A stretch of DNA of 64,000 nucleotides from Clavaria fumosa. Its lineage: Eukaryota; Basidiomycota; Agaricomycetes; Agaricales; Clavariaceae. The DNA lies in contig OX637797.1 in assembly GCA_951802425.1 (NCBI GenBank), positions 1,674,001 through 1,738,000 of the forward strand, given 5' to 3'. The notes beneath the pieces are model-generated. The model saw nothing but the letters and a program-made list of their open reading frames with translations, was not told where the DNA came from and did not search any database. A program made the translations under genes and the position numbers. Below, in pieces: positions 12,301 to 24,351 of this stretch (positions are counted from its first letter, which is position 1; each line of letters opens with the position of its first letter).

Positions 12301-15300
12301 GCGCTCTTGAAACCATCTAAACATAACTGTACGATCTCGAGATCGTCTGTATTCTGCAGGGGACCTGAAAGACCCGCCAAGAACGGAATCCATGCTACTT
12401 CGAACATGGGTCGCACGTGAATTGAATGGGAGGCGCTGAAGAAGTGATCGCTGATTCCGGAACCTCTGCGCTGTGAACGCATCATTGTCCGAAACAATGC
12501 CTGGTACGAAATATGTGAGTGAAATTGAATGTTCATACTTTGTGAAGTTGTACTTCAGTCTTATCAGCCATTCCATTTGACAACATAACGTAGGCTTCCT
12601 TCTGGAGGTCTCTGCCTACGTGTGCAAGGGAGGTGACACGGGGCCCAGAAGCGAAAACGAGAGCTTCATCCTTCATCCGTATCTCATTGGTCACAATTTC
12701 ATCATAAATGGCTAATAGGAGATCTTCCGGGAGGTCGGCACCGTCGTTGATCCCACGATTATTTTTGACGAAGTCCATCTTGGTCATGCGTTTTTTGACT
12801 TGTGGGTTGTGCGCATCAGTGTTCAGCATGATTGTGGAATATGCCAATACGTATGTCGTGTCTAAATGAGTGTCAGAGCCAGGTCAGCCAAGTTTAAGTT
12901 GGGAGGCGAACCGGCGTTAGCGAAAGGGGTGTGCGCATTATCAGCAATGTACCGTTCCGCGAATTTGAGCATATATCGGTCAATCTTTTGCGCTTCCCCA
13001 GGCAGGCGAAATGCTTGCAAGAAAAGCCTTAACGCGTCTACAAAGGCTAAGCCTTTGAAGTCCAAAAGATCGACGAATGCATGCATGATCGCAATGTTTT
13101 CCTCGTCACTCGAAGGTCGTTAAGGTGGATCATAAAGATGAGTGAGACCACTCACCCTTCCCCAAGATACTCACCAATTATCGTCTTGCTGAGTCCATCG
13201 GTTGTCAGAAGAAATTTGGCAATGTCCTGGGGAGCTCTAGACGGAATGAAGCCTGTATCGATGAGATATTCGATACCCTAGAAGGAGGTGAGCATCGAGC
13301 GATCCTCTTGGGCGACGAGATCGCTTACGCGTTTTGGTTTGAAATTGAACTTCTTCAATCCCTCCAGCAAAGTCGTCTTCTTCTGTTTGGCGCTCTCAAA
13401 CTTAGTTGGATCGTCAACGATGTCGGGTGTGAGTTGCCGCCGCGTCTCGCTGCTAGCAGAAGGAGGCTGTAATACCCTGTCAAACGATCCGTCCGGAGTC
13501 AAAGCTCCTAGGCGATCATGAGAAGTCCTGGCAGAGTCGAGAGCAGGCTCAGCTGCATCCCTCGTGGCGGTGCCCCAGAGAACTAGGGATCTCAATACAG
13601 TTACGAGGCATTCCAGCCCTTGACGTTTCAGTTGGCTGTCAGAAAGACCAATCGTCGACGTGTCCATATTGCCAGATACAGCCATTGCAGAGGTACTGAG
13701 AGAAGGAAGTGTATTTGGATTAGATGATCTTGCGGGGGGTGGACTGGCTGGCTCATGGCTTCGCTGATGTGCAGCCGGGATTGATGTAGTCCCAATTTTC
13801 GAGATGATATTCATAAGACTAATGGGGTTACTATGAGGAAAGCTCAAAATGAGTATCGCACGACTCACTGCTCGTATATGTTATCTGTTGCTTCGCTGTC
13901 ACAGTCATAATTCAGATACATCTCGACCAGGGCTTGTGGCTCCTGGCACAATTTCGACAACATGCCCAGGATGATCGCCTTCTGTTTGAGAGTCGATGTT
14001 CTCATTTCTAGAATGGGGATGAAGATCTCGCGCAACAAGACTTCAATCTCTTTCTAGAAAGAGAAATTGAGCTAACGTCATGCGCGATGTACAACAAAAG
14101 TCAACCGACCTTCAATTTCGTACGCATACCAGACAGCACTCGCCAGAAAATCTCCACGCTGATTTCGAAAACTTGAGGTACCGAACTTACAGCGTTGCGA
14201 CTCAAGCTCAGGCAAAGATACTGATTAACGGCCTGGATGAATGTTGTTCCTTCACTCGAAGAACTTGAATAAATTATGGCGGTAGGGTCCACAAAGAGAG
14301 CCATATGGGAATTTAGAACCGTTAAAACCAGATGCAACGACAACAGTCTAGAGCGCATCGCGTGCGACCTCAAGTCACGCTCGCTGAAAGAAGATGAGAT
14401 CGTGATAACGCAAAATGCTAGAGACACAGACCTCTCGGTATTCAAGGGCTTCATGGTCAATTTACAGAGAGCGCGTAATACTAAGAAGGCGTCTTTGACG
14501 AACGAATCCCTATGATAGGGTGGCCTGGTATGATGGTCCACATTCTCAGTCTCAGGAAGTGATACATCCAGTTGACTGCTTTCGGGTACACTGTTATCTG
14601 ATGGTCAACACTGTTTTATCATCAATCATTCTACACTCACAAAGTGGCCTCTCTAAACTCTTCGGGCGACTGGCTAGGTACGGCCTCTACCTCAGCGACC
14701 GATTGTGAGTCTGAATGAGCGGTCTGAGGTGTCTCGGAGGAGCTATCCACGGAGTTATGGAAGGCGAAATCTCCAGGACGTGCATCAACTTGACACCTTG
14801 CAAAGACATGATTGACCATTTGTGTGAGCCCTCCTTGTGCCACCGTTTGGATCACTGGATCGCCGCTGAGAAGGAACACATTGTACACAGTACGGACTGC
14901 CTTCAATAGAGAAGAATGATGCACAAGAACGGTCGGCGACAGCACCAGCGACAGGAGGGCCTTAACAATTTGAAGAGAAACGGTTTCGGGAGTTGTTTCG
15001 GTGTGGCACGTAGTGATTGTATGCACAACCAGGTCAATCAATGAGTGCGGAGGGTTGGCTCCCGGAGATGCAGGGGGCGACGGGAGTGGTTGCGAAGGAG
15101 GTAGGTTCTCAGCGAAGAACGAGTAAGAAATGAGCTTCGACATGCAATCCAGGCTGGCGATCATGAGTTTTTCATTCCGCGTCTCACACGCCAGGCGGAG
15201 GGGCTCGAATACTTGTCTGGGTGATTCGCGTCCGTGACCCGAGCGTATCAATTCCAACGCCTGCTGTGCACTCTCCCGGAATGGCGGAGATCTCTTTGCC

Positions 15301-15842
15301 TCTTTAGACGATAGAATCGTCTGAAGGGCGGAGGCGATCAAAATAACAGAGACATTGCTACCTTGTGGCGCGGAGATAGAAGGTGCACGAGATACAGCAA
15401 CGGAAGAAGAGGCTGAAATGGGTATACGAGGCTCGCTGTGACCATTTGCATGCAACTCTTCTGTATCCTCGGGAGGAGGAGGTAATTCCCGCGAATGATT
15501 GTCCTGAGAAGTGTACCCAGAGAATACGGGCCCCTTCCCAGGAGGCGTTGGCGGGTTTGAATACTGGGGCGATATCTCCGGAGTCGTCGCGTCAGCATTT
15601 GGCTTTTCCAACGAGGAGCTGTCCAAAACCTGGTGTGTGGGACCGAATGAGTCGATTTGACCGGACTGCTGGGACTCCGGACCAGTTTTGCTTTCCGAAA
15701 TCCTTGCTTCTGTACCATCAGTTGAGTCTTTATCAAATGATGTGCCGTCGGCTGCAGACCCTTCAGGTAGTTCAGAGCTAGCGACCCCGCTGACATCGGT
15801 AGACTCATGGTTGACCGTTGGAGGGTCGTCGTGGCCATCCAT
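9364..15842 (-). CDS. SEC7: Sec7 family Arf guanine nucleotide exchange factor (BIG/Sec7 type)
   Basis: Large trans-Golgi exchange factor that activates Arf1 for vesicle budding. Seen: a serine-rich, acidic N terminus from ATG 15842, a DCB/HUS-type region ([17 protein letters not shown] and following), and the catalytic Sec7 domain at about 13300-12650. That domain carries the glutamic-finger loop [12 protein letters not shown] and the helix [19 protein letters not shown]. Long C-terminal HDS helical regions follow, ending [19 protein letters not shown] with TGA at 9364-9366. The 6.5 kb span with more than ten short introns fits the usual 1,800-2,000 residues. It is convergent with SLA1 (70 bp apart) and divergent from deoxyhypusine synthase with only 100 bp between start codons. 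Confidence 0.94.
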
Positions 15843-15942
15843 TTTGGAGGCACCAAAGTGTCGATGCTAAGAACTTTATTGCGAGCGCTCCATCCTTATG
15901 GACGGGGCCACGTGACAGAAATTTCATCTTGCTTTCCCTTCG
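15843..15942. promoter_or_regulatory. Compact bidirectional promoter, SEC7/DYS1, with a CACGTG box
   Basis: Only 100 bp separate the two divergent ATGs. A single CACGTG hexamer lies at 15909-15914, 67 bp from the SEC7 ATG and 29 bp from the deoxyhypusine synthase ATG. No TATA-like element was seen. Regulatory use of the hexamer is inferred. Confidence 0.5.
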
Positions 15943-17319
15943 ATGCCCGACAGTACCAGTAAGGAAAATCCGCCGCTTGCTGCTTCCGCCGCGGTCTTGG
16001 GGCGTTCAGCACCAGTGCCAGAAGAGAGCATCTCTGTACAAGGCCCCAACTTCGATGACGCTCCGTCCTTGCAGGAATTGCTTGGTAGCTACGAACGAAT
16101 TGGTTTTCAAGCCACTTCCCTCAGCAAAGCAATACACATCGTCAACCGGATGGTCTGCACGACTTGAGCCAGCTGATATGTGTCTCTCTCTCATACTTTT
16201 TGTTTCTTAGCGACATTGGAGGCTCTCAGACGAGCCAGTCTCAGACGATGACCCAGATGAGTTTAAGGATCCCGAAATTCGAGCCAAGACCAGATGCAAC
16301 ATCTTCCTCGGCTACACATCCAACCTTATCTCCTCTGGTCTACGTGAAGTTATATTGCACTTAGTCAAGCACAAACACGTCGCTGCTATCGTAACGACTG
16401 CTGGGGGGATAGAGGAGGACTTCATTAAGTGTTTAGGAAAAACATATCTCGCCGACTTCAATATGGATGGCGCCGATTTACGCGAAAAAGGCATGAATCG
16501 CATCGGAAATCTAGTCGTACCCAACGACAACTATTGCAAGTTCGAAGACTGGCTTACTCCCATCCTTGACGTCATGCTGGCGGAACAGAAGTCGAGCGGT
16601 CAAGTGTGGACTCCACGCTCCTTTATCCAGCGACTGGGACAGGAAATACAGAATGAAGAATCCGTCTACTACTGGGCTTGGAAAGTGAATATCACAAATC
16701 TTCCGCGGATCCTGCATTCACAACGGTCTATTTAGAATGATATACCTGTTTTCTGTCCTGCACTAACAGATGGATCTATCGGCGACATGATATATTTCCA
16801 TTCCTTTCGATCACCTGGCCTTATTCTTGATATCGTTCGTGATATCCGCGACTTGAACGAGTTGTCTCGGTTGTCAAGAAAAGCGGGCATGATCATTCTT
16901 GGTGGAGGCATCTGCAAGCATCAGATTGCCAATGCGATGCTAATTGTACGATGTCTGTCGTACTAATCGAAATGTAGCTGCTAACGAGCATCGTTGCACA
17001 GCGTAACGGTGCTGATTATTCCGTGTTTATCGTGCGTGTCGAGCCCGATCCGTTACGCGTCCAGAGTGCTGATCAGACTTTTTTAGAATACTGGTCAAGA
17101 ATTCGACGGTTCGGATTCCGGCGCTCGCCCGGATGAAGCAGTCTCCTGGGGCAAAATTAGGGCCGGTGCCGAATCAGTCAAGGCTCGTCGATTCTGTTTT
17201 CGGAAACCTACATAAATGATTATCATGCACCACAGGTCTTTGCAGATGCAACACTTGTATTTCCGCTCCTCGTAGCCGCGACATTCGCGAGAGATATCCC
17301 AATTTCAACAAGAAAATAA
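15943..17319 (+). CDS. DYS1: Deoxyhypusine synthase
   Basis: Transfers the aminobutyl group of spermidine to one lysine of eIF5A, the first step of hypusine formation (NAD-dependent, cytosolic). Seen: an N-terminal stretch with [20 protein letters not shown], then [58 protein letters not shown] and [16 protein letters not shown]. The catalytic C-terminal part contains [40 protein letters not shown] and WGKIR, with the active-site lysine in the last. It ends [16 protein letters not shown] with TAA at 17317. Five or so short introns interrupt it. Length (about 380 residues) and order match the family. Confidence 0.95.
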
Positions 17320-17478
17320 TCACTCCAGAGCTACAATTAATGAAGGGCAAACTATCATCGTGTCACCCCCACATTCACCAAAACTTGCTCGTATCAACAA
17401 CTGGGGGCGACGAGATAAGTTCTAAGCTATAACATTAGCGACGAACAGCATTGGGCAGCCCGTGCAGACGTACAATAT

Positions 17479-18330
17479 CTACATCTCATTCGCCCAAAGA
17501 ACCAGGTCATCTCTCAAAAGCTGCAGGATCATTAATGAATCTCGCAAAGACTCGCCCGACTCCTCTGGCTTGATGCAATGAACAGCTTCGTCGAACGCAT
17601 GTTTGGCCAGGTGAGATGCACGTTCAGGGCTTTTATACACGTCATGGTAATAAACGGAAAAGTTCAATGCCAGCCCGAGTCTGGTCGGATGTATAGGCTC
17701 GAGCTTGGAGAGGGCATGCTTGTAGGCTAGCTTGTAAGCGTTGAGAGACAGCTCCGCATATCGCTCTCGTTCGTGGGTGGGCGAAAATTCTGCCAAATAT
17801 CGGCAATAGTCTCCTTTCCTTTACGTGGAGGGTCAGTATGCAAGGGAGGTGAGAAACATGTCGTGCTTCACATCTTGAGGTAGAAAACTGTCTCCTCGCC
17901 CGGTTTGGCGCCCGGAATCAGGCGAATCTCGAGAAGAGACATGAGATCGGTGCAAATGCTTGCCAACTCGAGTTCTATCCGCTCTTGTTGGCGCCGTGCG
18001 AGCCCGGCGTGCCTCGAATCGGACCCCGCTTCCACCTTAGCGATGGCATCAGCGACGCGCCAACTTTTCCGTAGAGTATTCGTGACGTTCTTGTACGCGA
18101 CGGAGAGCAGGTTCCGCTCGTCGATCGTCAGACGACCATTGAAATTTTGTGATATCGCCTTGATGTGACCCACGACATCTGTCGATGCGCAAGAACGATT
18201 TCAGCGATCATTATAAGCTCATCTACGTCGGGAAACAGACGACGCACCGTAATACCGCTCTGCCTCCTCTGCAAGCCTCGCGAGAAAGAGGCGATCAGAT
18301 CTTGTACGTTGAGCCTGCGGGGGGCGCGTG
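17479..18330 (-). CDS. 14-3-3 family protein, divergent paralogue (5' exon unresolved)
   Basis: Phosphoserine/phosphothreonine-binding adaptor. Seen: LFLARLAEEAERYY near 18270, then after an intron DVVGHIKAISQNFNGRLTID and ERNLLSVAYKNVTNTLRKSW, then LGLALNFSVYYHDVYKSPER and MILQLLRDDLVLWANEM, ending at the TAG at 17479. The phosphopeptide-groove residues of the family (K in AYKNV, R..Y in the middle helices, N in LALNFSVYY) are present. It differs from canonical fungal 14-3-3 in many positions normally invariant, and it stops right after the last helix with no acidic tail, so it is probably a second, divergent copy. No ATG lies in frame between an upstream TAG and the first conserved helix, so a small 5' exon upstream of about 18320 must exist; its position was not determined. 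Confidence 0.85.
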
Positions 18331-18772
18331 ACGTGGGGCTAGCAATGTAGAAACCATCCTCACGGGTGCCATTACAGAGCTGCGAAACTGAGTTGCGGGC
18401 GATATAATGCAACGCGCTCGCAGTTGCGAGCGACCTTCTTTTCAATACTGCTGGGCAATGGGCTTGAATCATGGGTTCATGCGGTGTTATTGCGCGGCTA
18501 TCTCGTGTATCACTGGCTCGATGTGGGCTGCATCCTTCACTAGGGAACGCCATTGCTACATGAACTCGAGGCCCAGGGCAGAGGGTGAACAGTGATCTCA
18601 TGTGACAAAATCTTGGAGGACGAACCACCGTGGCGTACCCACGGTGTGTAGCGACGTTTCTCACCGTGGAGCAGGAGACAGACAACAATCACTTCTATTT
18701 CATCCGAGTGCAACCTCTGCGGATATGAACGCTTTGCAGAAGAGTGCTCCTTCACTTGAGTGTTTCTACTTT

Positions 18773-20940
18773 CTACTCCTTCACACCAAAATATTCACGC
18801 AACACTCGCCCGAAGATAGAGACAGCTTTCTTCATCTCATCGAACTGCAATTTCCTCTGGTCAGGGGGTAATCAAAAACTCAGATGACGTTGATATATAC
18901 CGTGGAATTGCTGAAACTGATGCGAAAGTGGACCTGGTTCGCATCGCCGACCAGGTCTGGGGAGAATATCGAACCGGGGGCCAGTAGAAGGTCGGCTTCA
19001 GCCAAGTTCAACCAAAGCTCCTGCTCCGGCGTCTTGTCTGACTCTAACGACGGGCGATTCTCGGAGTGGACTTGGATCTGTTTGTGGTTTAGCGTGTAAG
19101 ATGCCTGGGCGAAGATACGTCCTCTTACCCATATGAACATCCCCGAGGTCGGCGGAATGAAACTAAACAAGACTTTCGAACATCCTTCGTCACGTTCATG
19201 CCCCGAGATTGTTGATGTCTTTGCAAAGGCAGAGTAGAGATCGCGACCATCGCCTTTGCAATGTGTCCGAGTGATGAAGAACTCCTCGAACAAGTAATCG
19301 AAGAACGCATCCCTCCTGAACAGGATTGAGAACCGACGATGGAAATGCGGCATGAAGCTCCCCGCACCTTATTGTGTACTGCTTACTTAGCCCTATGTTT
19401 GCTGTCACGTCTGAGTTTTGAGCATTGTGGATAACCAACGCACCATGCAGCCACCGAACATAACCCTCGTGTTTCCAAGTAAGCAATAACTTTGCAACCA
19501 AAGCCTGGGAATGATGAAATTAGCTGAGAATAGGCACAGCAAGCTGGGTTATACTTGAGAGATACCGCAAGGCGCGTTCGAGGCCTTTTCGGAGAGCCTC
19601 GCCAAGCAATCAGAAAACAGAGGGTTGCAGGTGAACCAACCGAGTCTACAACCTGGGGCAATAGTCTTCGCGTGAAGTCAGTAAATGGTCGGCGAACGCT
19701 TTGCGGGCGGCACCTTCGAAAACGTATCAAGGCGAATCACCCGTCCCTGATAATCATATCTATGGCTCAAATCAGAAAGGTAGGCGCCTAGGGGGCGCTC
19801 CAGCTCACCTTAAGAAGGTGGGTCCAAGACTTGAAATGAATGCTGCGTCATCTTCATCCTCAGACGCATCACTGAAGCTATGGTCGTCCTTGGGGATGTA
19901 AGGGCCTAGCTCCGTGCCTTTGTTAACCGCTTGAAACGCAGAAAAACACTCGTAGGCACCTTCTCGCAGGAAAAAATAAGGATCGTCCTCAACGATAATG
20001 ATGTCTGCGCACATAAGAAAGCATTGCATAAATCAGCGAGTGACGCGAGGTCGCAGATTTTACCCACCATATTCGACACAGATGTCATAGATCTCTTGTT
20101 TACGAGCCGCAGTCATGGTAGTGCCAGTGGGATTTTCCCCGGCGGGTACCACATACATGACATGAGGTCGTGGCATCCTACGTGAGGATGGGTCCCAGCC
20201 AGAAAGGACCTTTCGCAGAACATCGCTGCTCATGCCTTGATCGTCCGCCTCGATGGGAACGGCGGTGACCCTGTATGGCAGCATTGCAGCTATTGCAGAC
20301 GGATAGGTCCAGTTGGTAGTCAGTACACCCTCTCCTGCATTACAGAGGGTCTGAAAGACTTTGAACCATCTGCAAAGGGCAACGTTGAGACGGTCATCCT
20401 TAACACGATGAAATATAGGTAAAGGCACCCGTCTGTATTCCCAGTGTGAAGGAGAGTCGTATACTCTGGGTAAGCAGGCTTGTAAACCTCTCGTACGAAA
20501 TTGAATGTCAGCGTCTGCAAAGCAGGCAAGCCTGTCACGATGCTATATTGAAGGGCTTGGGCCAGATTGATGTCGCCGGGGGCGTGTTTAGGGATCGAAA
20601 TAGGTATGGTCCTCTCTGGGGCGGAATATCCAAGGAGCCTGGATGGGTCATCACCGAGTTTGACTGGGAAAGAGTCTGGTGCCAGTGCATCTGAGGAAAG
20701 ATTTTCGAATGGGAAATAATCGGGACTAGGCAAGCCTGGACACGACGCAAACACTCTCAGGGATGGGTCATGTCAATAGATGGAATGGGAGACTTGACCT
20801 CCCGCGAGGAAGAGTACCCCAGGCTTCCCGAAGTATCTCGCTAGATCTTTTAGAGGGGAGATCGATCTATTCAATCGTGAAACTGTTGACAAATGGTGCT
20901 CTAGGTCGACAGAGGATTTCTCGGATTGGTCAGAGGACAT
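18773..20940 (-). CDS. PLP-dependent aminotransferase, class I/II (Aro8/kynurenine aminotransferase-like)
   Basis: Fold-type I aminotransferase, most like fungal aromatic amino acid/2-aminoadipate aminotransferases. Seen: LKDLARYFGKPGVLFLAGG then LPSPDYFPFENLSS, GYSAPERTIPISIPK and HTGNTDG. Next come GEGVLTTNWTYPSAIAAMLP, VVPAGENPTGTTM, and DIIIVEDDPYFFLREG with the PLP-ring aspartate. The Schiff-base lysine is in VIRLDTFSK near 19720, followed by TIAPGCRLGWFTCNP. The last exon is FDEMKKAVSIFGRVLREYF, ending in VKE and a TAG at 18773. The ATG at 20940 (MSSDQSEKSS) is preferred; the frame stays open to about 21090 upstream. An acidic insert (DASEDEDDAAF) after the PLP aspartate is unusual. Exact substrate is not predictable from this sequence. 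Confidence 0.9.
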
Positions 20941-22284
20941 TCTGAGGGGAACTGAAAGCGCTGATGGTTCACTGGCAAGGAGTCGTCGAACCTCACTCCC
21001 TTCACCAACCAGGACTGCATCTTTTGCCGATGTGGCCCCATCGTGCTCGGTAAGCATTCTTTGAAGATTACTCAATCCTGCTGACAACAAAACTGGTGTA
21101 ATTTCAAATTCAACGATCGTTTGTGGCGAAACGTAGAGGTAGAGGTGAACCTCGAAGTCATAAGCTTGGATCGCAGTCCCTTGTAGACAATGCTGTCACA
21201 TTGTATGAGCGTAGAAACGCCGTTGGGTCGGTCAATGAATTAGTGTATGGTATGGGCACCAGAGTCCTTTGGTGACGCGAAGAGGGCCTGTCTCAATTTT
21301 GCGGTAAAATCATTGTCATTTTATTCAATTTCTGAGCAAGAAATCATGAAAACGCTACTGGAGAACTGATACCACCAGTTCAACCCTTTCGTGCCTTGCT
21401 TCTTGGGTACGAGCCGCTCGGTGTTCAGAATTGACCAGGAACGACGAGTGGTACACTGCGCCCATCCCTCCTCTCACACGCTCGTCGAGCAGCGCCCAAC
21501 CTTGTTACGTCGCTTCTTGTAGAAGGGTGCGGAACGGCGTCTCAGCAGATATGGCTCTTGTAGAATAGTAAGGAATAGTGTAAGGACTATCATCCGACGT
21601 AGATGGGTGAAACGGCGATGACATTACGCGCTTACCTGGAGGGAAGTCGGTCAACATCCTTACAAGAAGCGCGGACGCGGGTGGGCGAGGGTCGGGTTTG
21701 CGCTGGGAGGTGCGCAAGGACTAGCAGCGGATAAATCAACAGGTTATTAGGGATATGAGGGCGGCGACGCACTGGCTTCCACAAGGAGTAGGTGCAAGAG
21801 GGGACTCTCGTGCCGTCCGTCTAGACCGCAGCTGTAGACGTGGGCCTTTTATGGTGAGACGAATACGTGCGATCCTGATTTGCGCACTTCGCGGTGGGAA
21901 ATGATTGCTTCAGGCATCGCTGCTCGCTGCTTTATCGATAAGCCATAATCACCGCCGCGGACCGCATGGGGTTGGGTTAAGTTGCAGCAGATACCATTGA
22001 CCGTCACCAGTTTTGCGGTGTCAGTCACAGAGCACACACTGAGACAGCGCCGGCGCCGGGAAACGGCGACCAGCGGATTACATAATCACCGCTGTCACAC
22101 TTAACGACGGAAACCGTCTAACCCATTTTGCTTGGAACACCCACTTGAAAATATCTAATTTTTTTTCACTTCCCGTAGTCGCACGGGAGGAGGGTAGAGA
22201 AGTAAGAGGTTTGGCAGAGGGAGAAACGTGAGGATGTCCTAGTACTTCATTTTTCCACTGTGCGCTCACGACGACTTGCGCAGT
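20941..22284. other. Intergenic region, no gene recognised
   Basis: About 1.3 kb between the aminotransferase and the divergent zinc-knuckle gene. Reading frames are short and carry no family signature. It should contain both promoters. No repeats longer than a few bases or RNA genes were recognised. Confidence 0.4.
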
Positions 22285-23019
22285 ATGACGTATCACGGTA
22301 GCCCAAGGAAGGGGTGCTTCAAGTGTGGCAATCGTCTGTTACCACTCCCGCCCTCTCGAGATCCGGGACTGATGCTCCCATAGTGGGTCACATCGCCGAA
22401 AATTGCTCCTCTGATCAGCGTTTGTGCTATAACTGCCGCCAACCCGGCCACGAATCGTCCGCTTGTCCGTCGCCCAGAACTGTAGCTGCTAAGCAGTGTT
22501 ACTCTTGCGGTGGCGTAGGCCATATCCAGGCTGAATGCCCAAGTCTGAGAAATAATAATCCGAAGTGCTACGTATGTACCTCTCGCCATCGGCCAACCTC
22601 CCTGAGCATTAATTGAGCTGTTAATGCAAAGAATTGCGGCGCTTTCGGTCACCTCGCCCGCGCGTGCCCAACATCCGGCAAGCCGCAAAGCTTTGCGGGC
22701 ACTCCCCAGCCGCCTATCAAATGTTACCGTTGCGGTCTCCCAAACCATTATGCCAAGTTCTGCCCGATTTAATTATTCTAGAGGTTCTGCATACTCACAA
22801 GTGATGCAGGGACTGTCTCGCAGATAACTCCAGTGCATATCCCAACTCGACCGGGAACGATACGACGGCCGCGGCGGAGAAGACCATGACTGAGAAAATC
22901 ATTACTTGTTATCGATGCCAACAGGAGGGACATGTGAGTCGCCTTTCCCCCTTTAACCTCCTGATCCTTCTCTGATAGATTACCCGCAGATTGCCAGGCA
23001 CTGTCCCCACGTCTCTTAG
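22285..23019 (+). CDS. CCHC zinc-knuckle nucleic-acid-binding protein (Gis2/Byr3/CNBP-like), exon 3 junction irregular
   Basis: Small protein of tandem CX2CX4HX4C knuckles that binds single-stranded RNA/DNA; family members act in translation. Seen: ATG 22285 MTYHGSPRKGCFKCGN, intron, then LGHIAENC, CYNCRQPGHESSAC, CYSCGGVGHIQAEC, CYNCGAFGHLARAC (across an intron), CYRCGLPNHYAKFC, and finally CYRCQQEGHIARHC across an intron, ending CPHVS and TAG at 23017. That gives seven knuckles. After the sixth knuckle the frame meets TAA (near 22768) before any GT donor, while the last coding exon clearly resumes about 60 bp later. A non-canonical splice site, a mutation or a sequence error must be assumed for the full protein. 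Confidence 0.8.
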
Positions 23020-24351
23020 GTTGCCGCCTGATAGCAACGCGGTCCGCCAGTGAGGGAGGAAATATTCGCCGATTCAGTCCCCTCGTATTCATGCCTACAT
23101 TTATGGTTGTGGTTTTTCTCCTCGCTTATGCAGAACAACTGTGGCTCGAATTTTAAGTTCCTATCTCTTTCGTGTCTCGCCGTCGTTGAGGCTGAAATGG
23201 ATCGAAGACAGCATTCTGAGTCGTAATCTCTCCTCCCATGTCAGACTTCAAGGCGTTAGTGTCATCAAACCAATGCCCCATGGGTCGTGTCTCGTGGTCG
23301 GCCATGTTGAGTTAGCCCTATCCCTCCTTATCTGACCGAACCGCCTTACAACGTAAGCTGGAATATTCATGGAGAGTGACTTTTGATCGGCCTTTAGCAT
23401 GAGCTCTCAAACAGCCATCCTTTCCTTGTTTCGGCCCGAGTGGCGTACGCAATCGTCCGCACTACAGGCGCCGATACTTTGCATTTGACCGCCTGCTTAT
23501 GGCTCTGCCCCGACCTTGGTCGTCTTTAGCGCGGGTGTGCTATCAGATTACTGTTGAGGCTCTCTACTAGTGCTTGGCCAGACAGCACGGGGTGCCCGAC
23601 CAGACCGCACATCATTGACGGCGTTGTCGCCAGAAGTAAGAGATATAGTTTAGCCGCCGTAAAACAAGCGAGAAAAAAATGCAGCGGTTGTGAGAAAGAT
23701 GGCACGAAGCGCTTGCGGCTCTACGTAATTGTGTCGTGCGGGCGCGCTCAGGGTCTTGCCTCAGGACGATCCCACGTCCATGAGAAGGGGGTTGCATCCT
23801 CTGTGGTTGAACACGAGGTCGCCCTTTTGAGGCTCTGATGATCGTCTCGACGCAAGAGCTGTTCGCACTTGATAGTGAGCGAACTTGGATCGTACTCTCG
23901 TTTCCCGTTCGTTCCGGTTGGCAATGCGATATTTTATCCGTCACATCAATCACAGGGGATCATTATGGACATCATTGTGTCCCGTGGACTTCACAGCGGG
24001 ATGCGCTAAAGCCACGGCCCAGAAGAGCGGTTGAAACCGTAATGCAGATTCGTGATGTGAACAGCGGCGTCGTACCCTTGGTCTATTCACACGCGCGGGA
24101 GCCTCGCTGCCTATTTGCAGGCCACCCTGCCTCCCGCTTGCCACATCCAGTGCCGCGGAAGAAGAGTAAATTTTACTGACTATTCCGTTCTCGGGTCCGA
24201 GCGCCACAGTGACGGATGAATGGATTTAATTAAACGCTGCGCTGCAGTGAGGCCGGCGAGCCTCCAGCAGCGAGGAGTGGGCCAGGTTTGTTTCCGCATG
24301 CAAGGCATCCATCTACAAATACGGACAAATTTGGAAATCAAACGAAAACCG
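23020..24351. other. Intergenic region, no gene recognised
   Basis: 1.3 kb between the zinc-knuckle gene and COQ10. Only short open frames without recognisable domains on either strand, and no repeat structure noticed. Confidence 0.4.

Noticed and set aside
21505..22296. Minus-strand ORFs between the aminotransferase and the zinc-knuckle gene
   Set aside because: No recognisable family, biased composition, and partly antisense to the zinc-knuckle exon.
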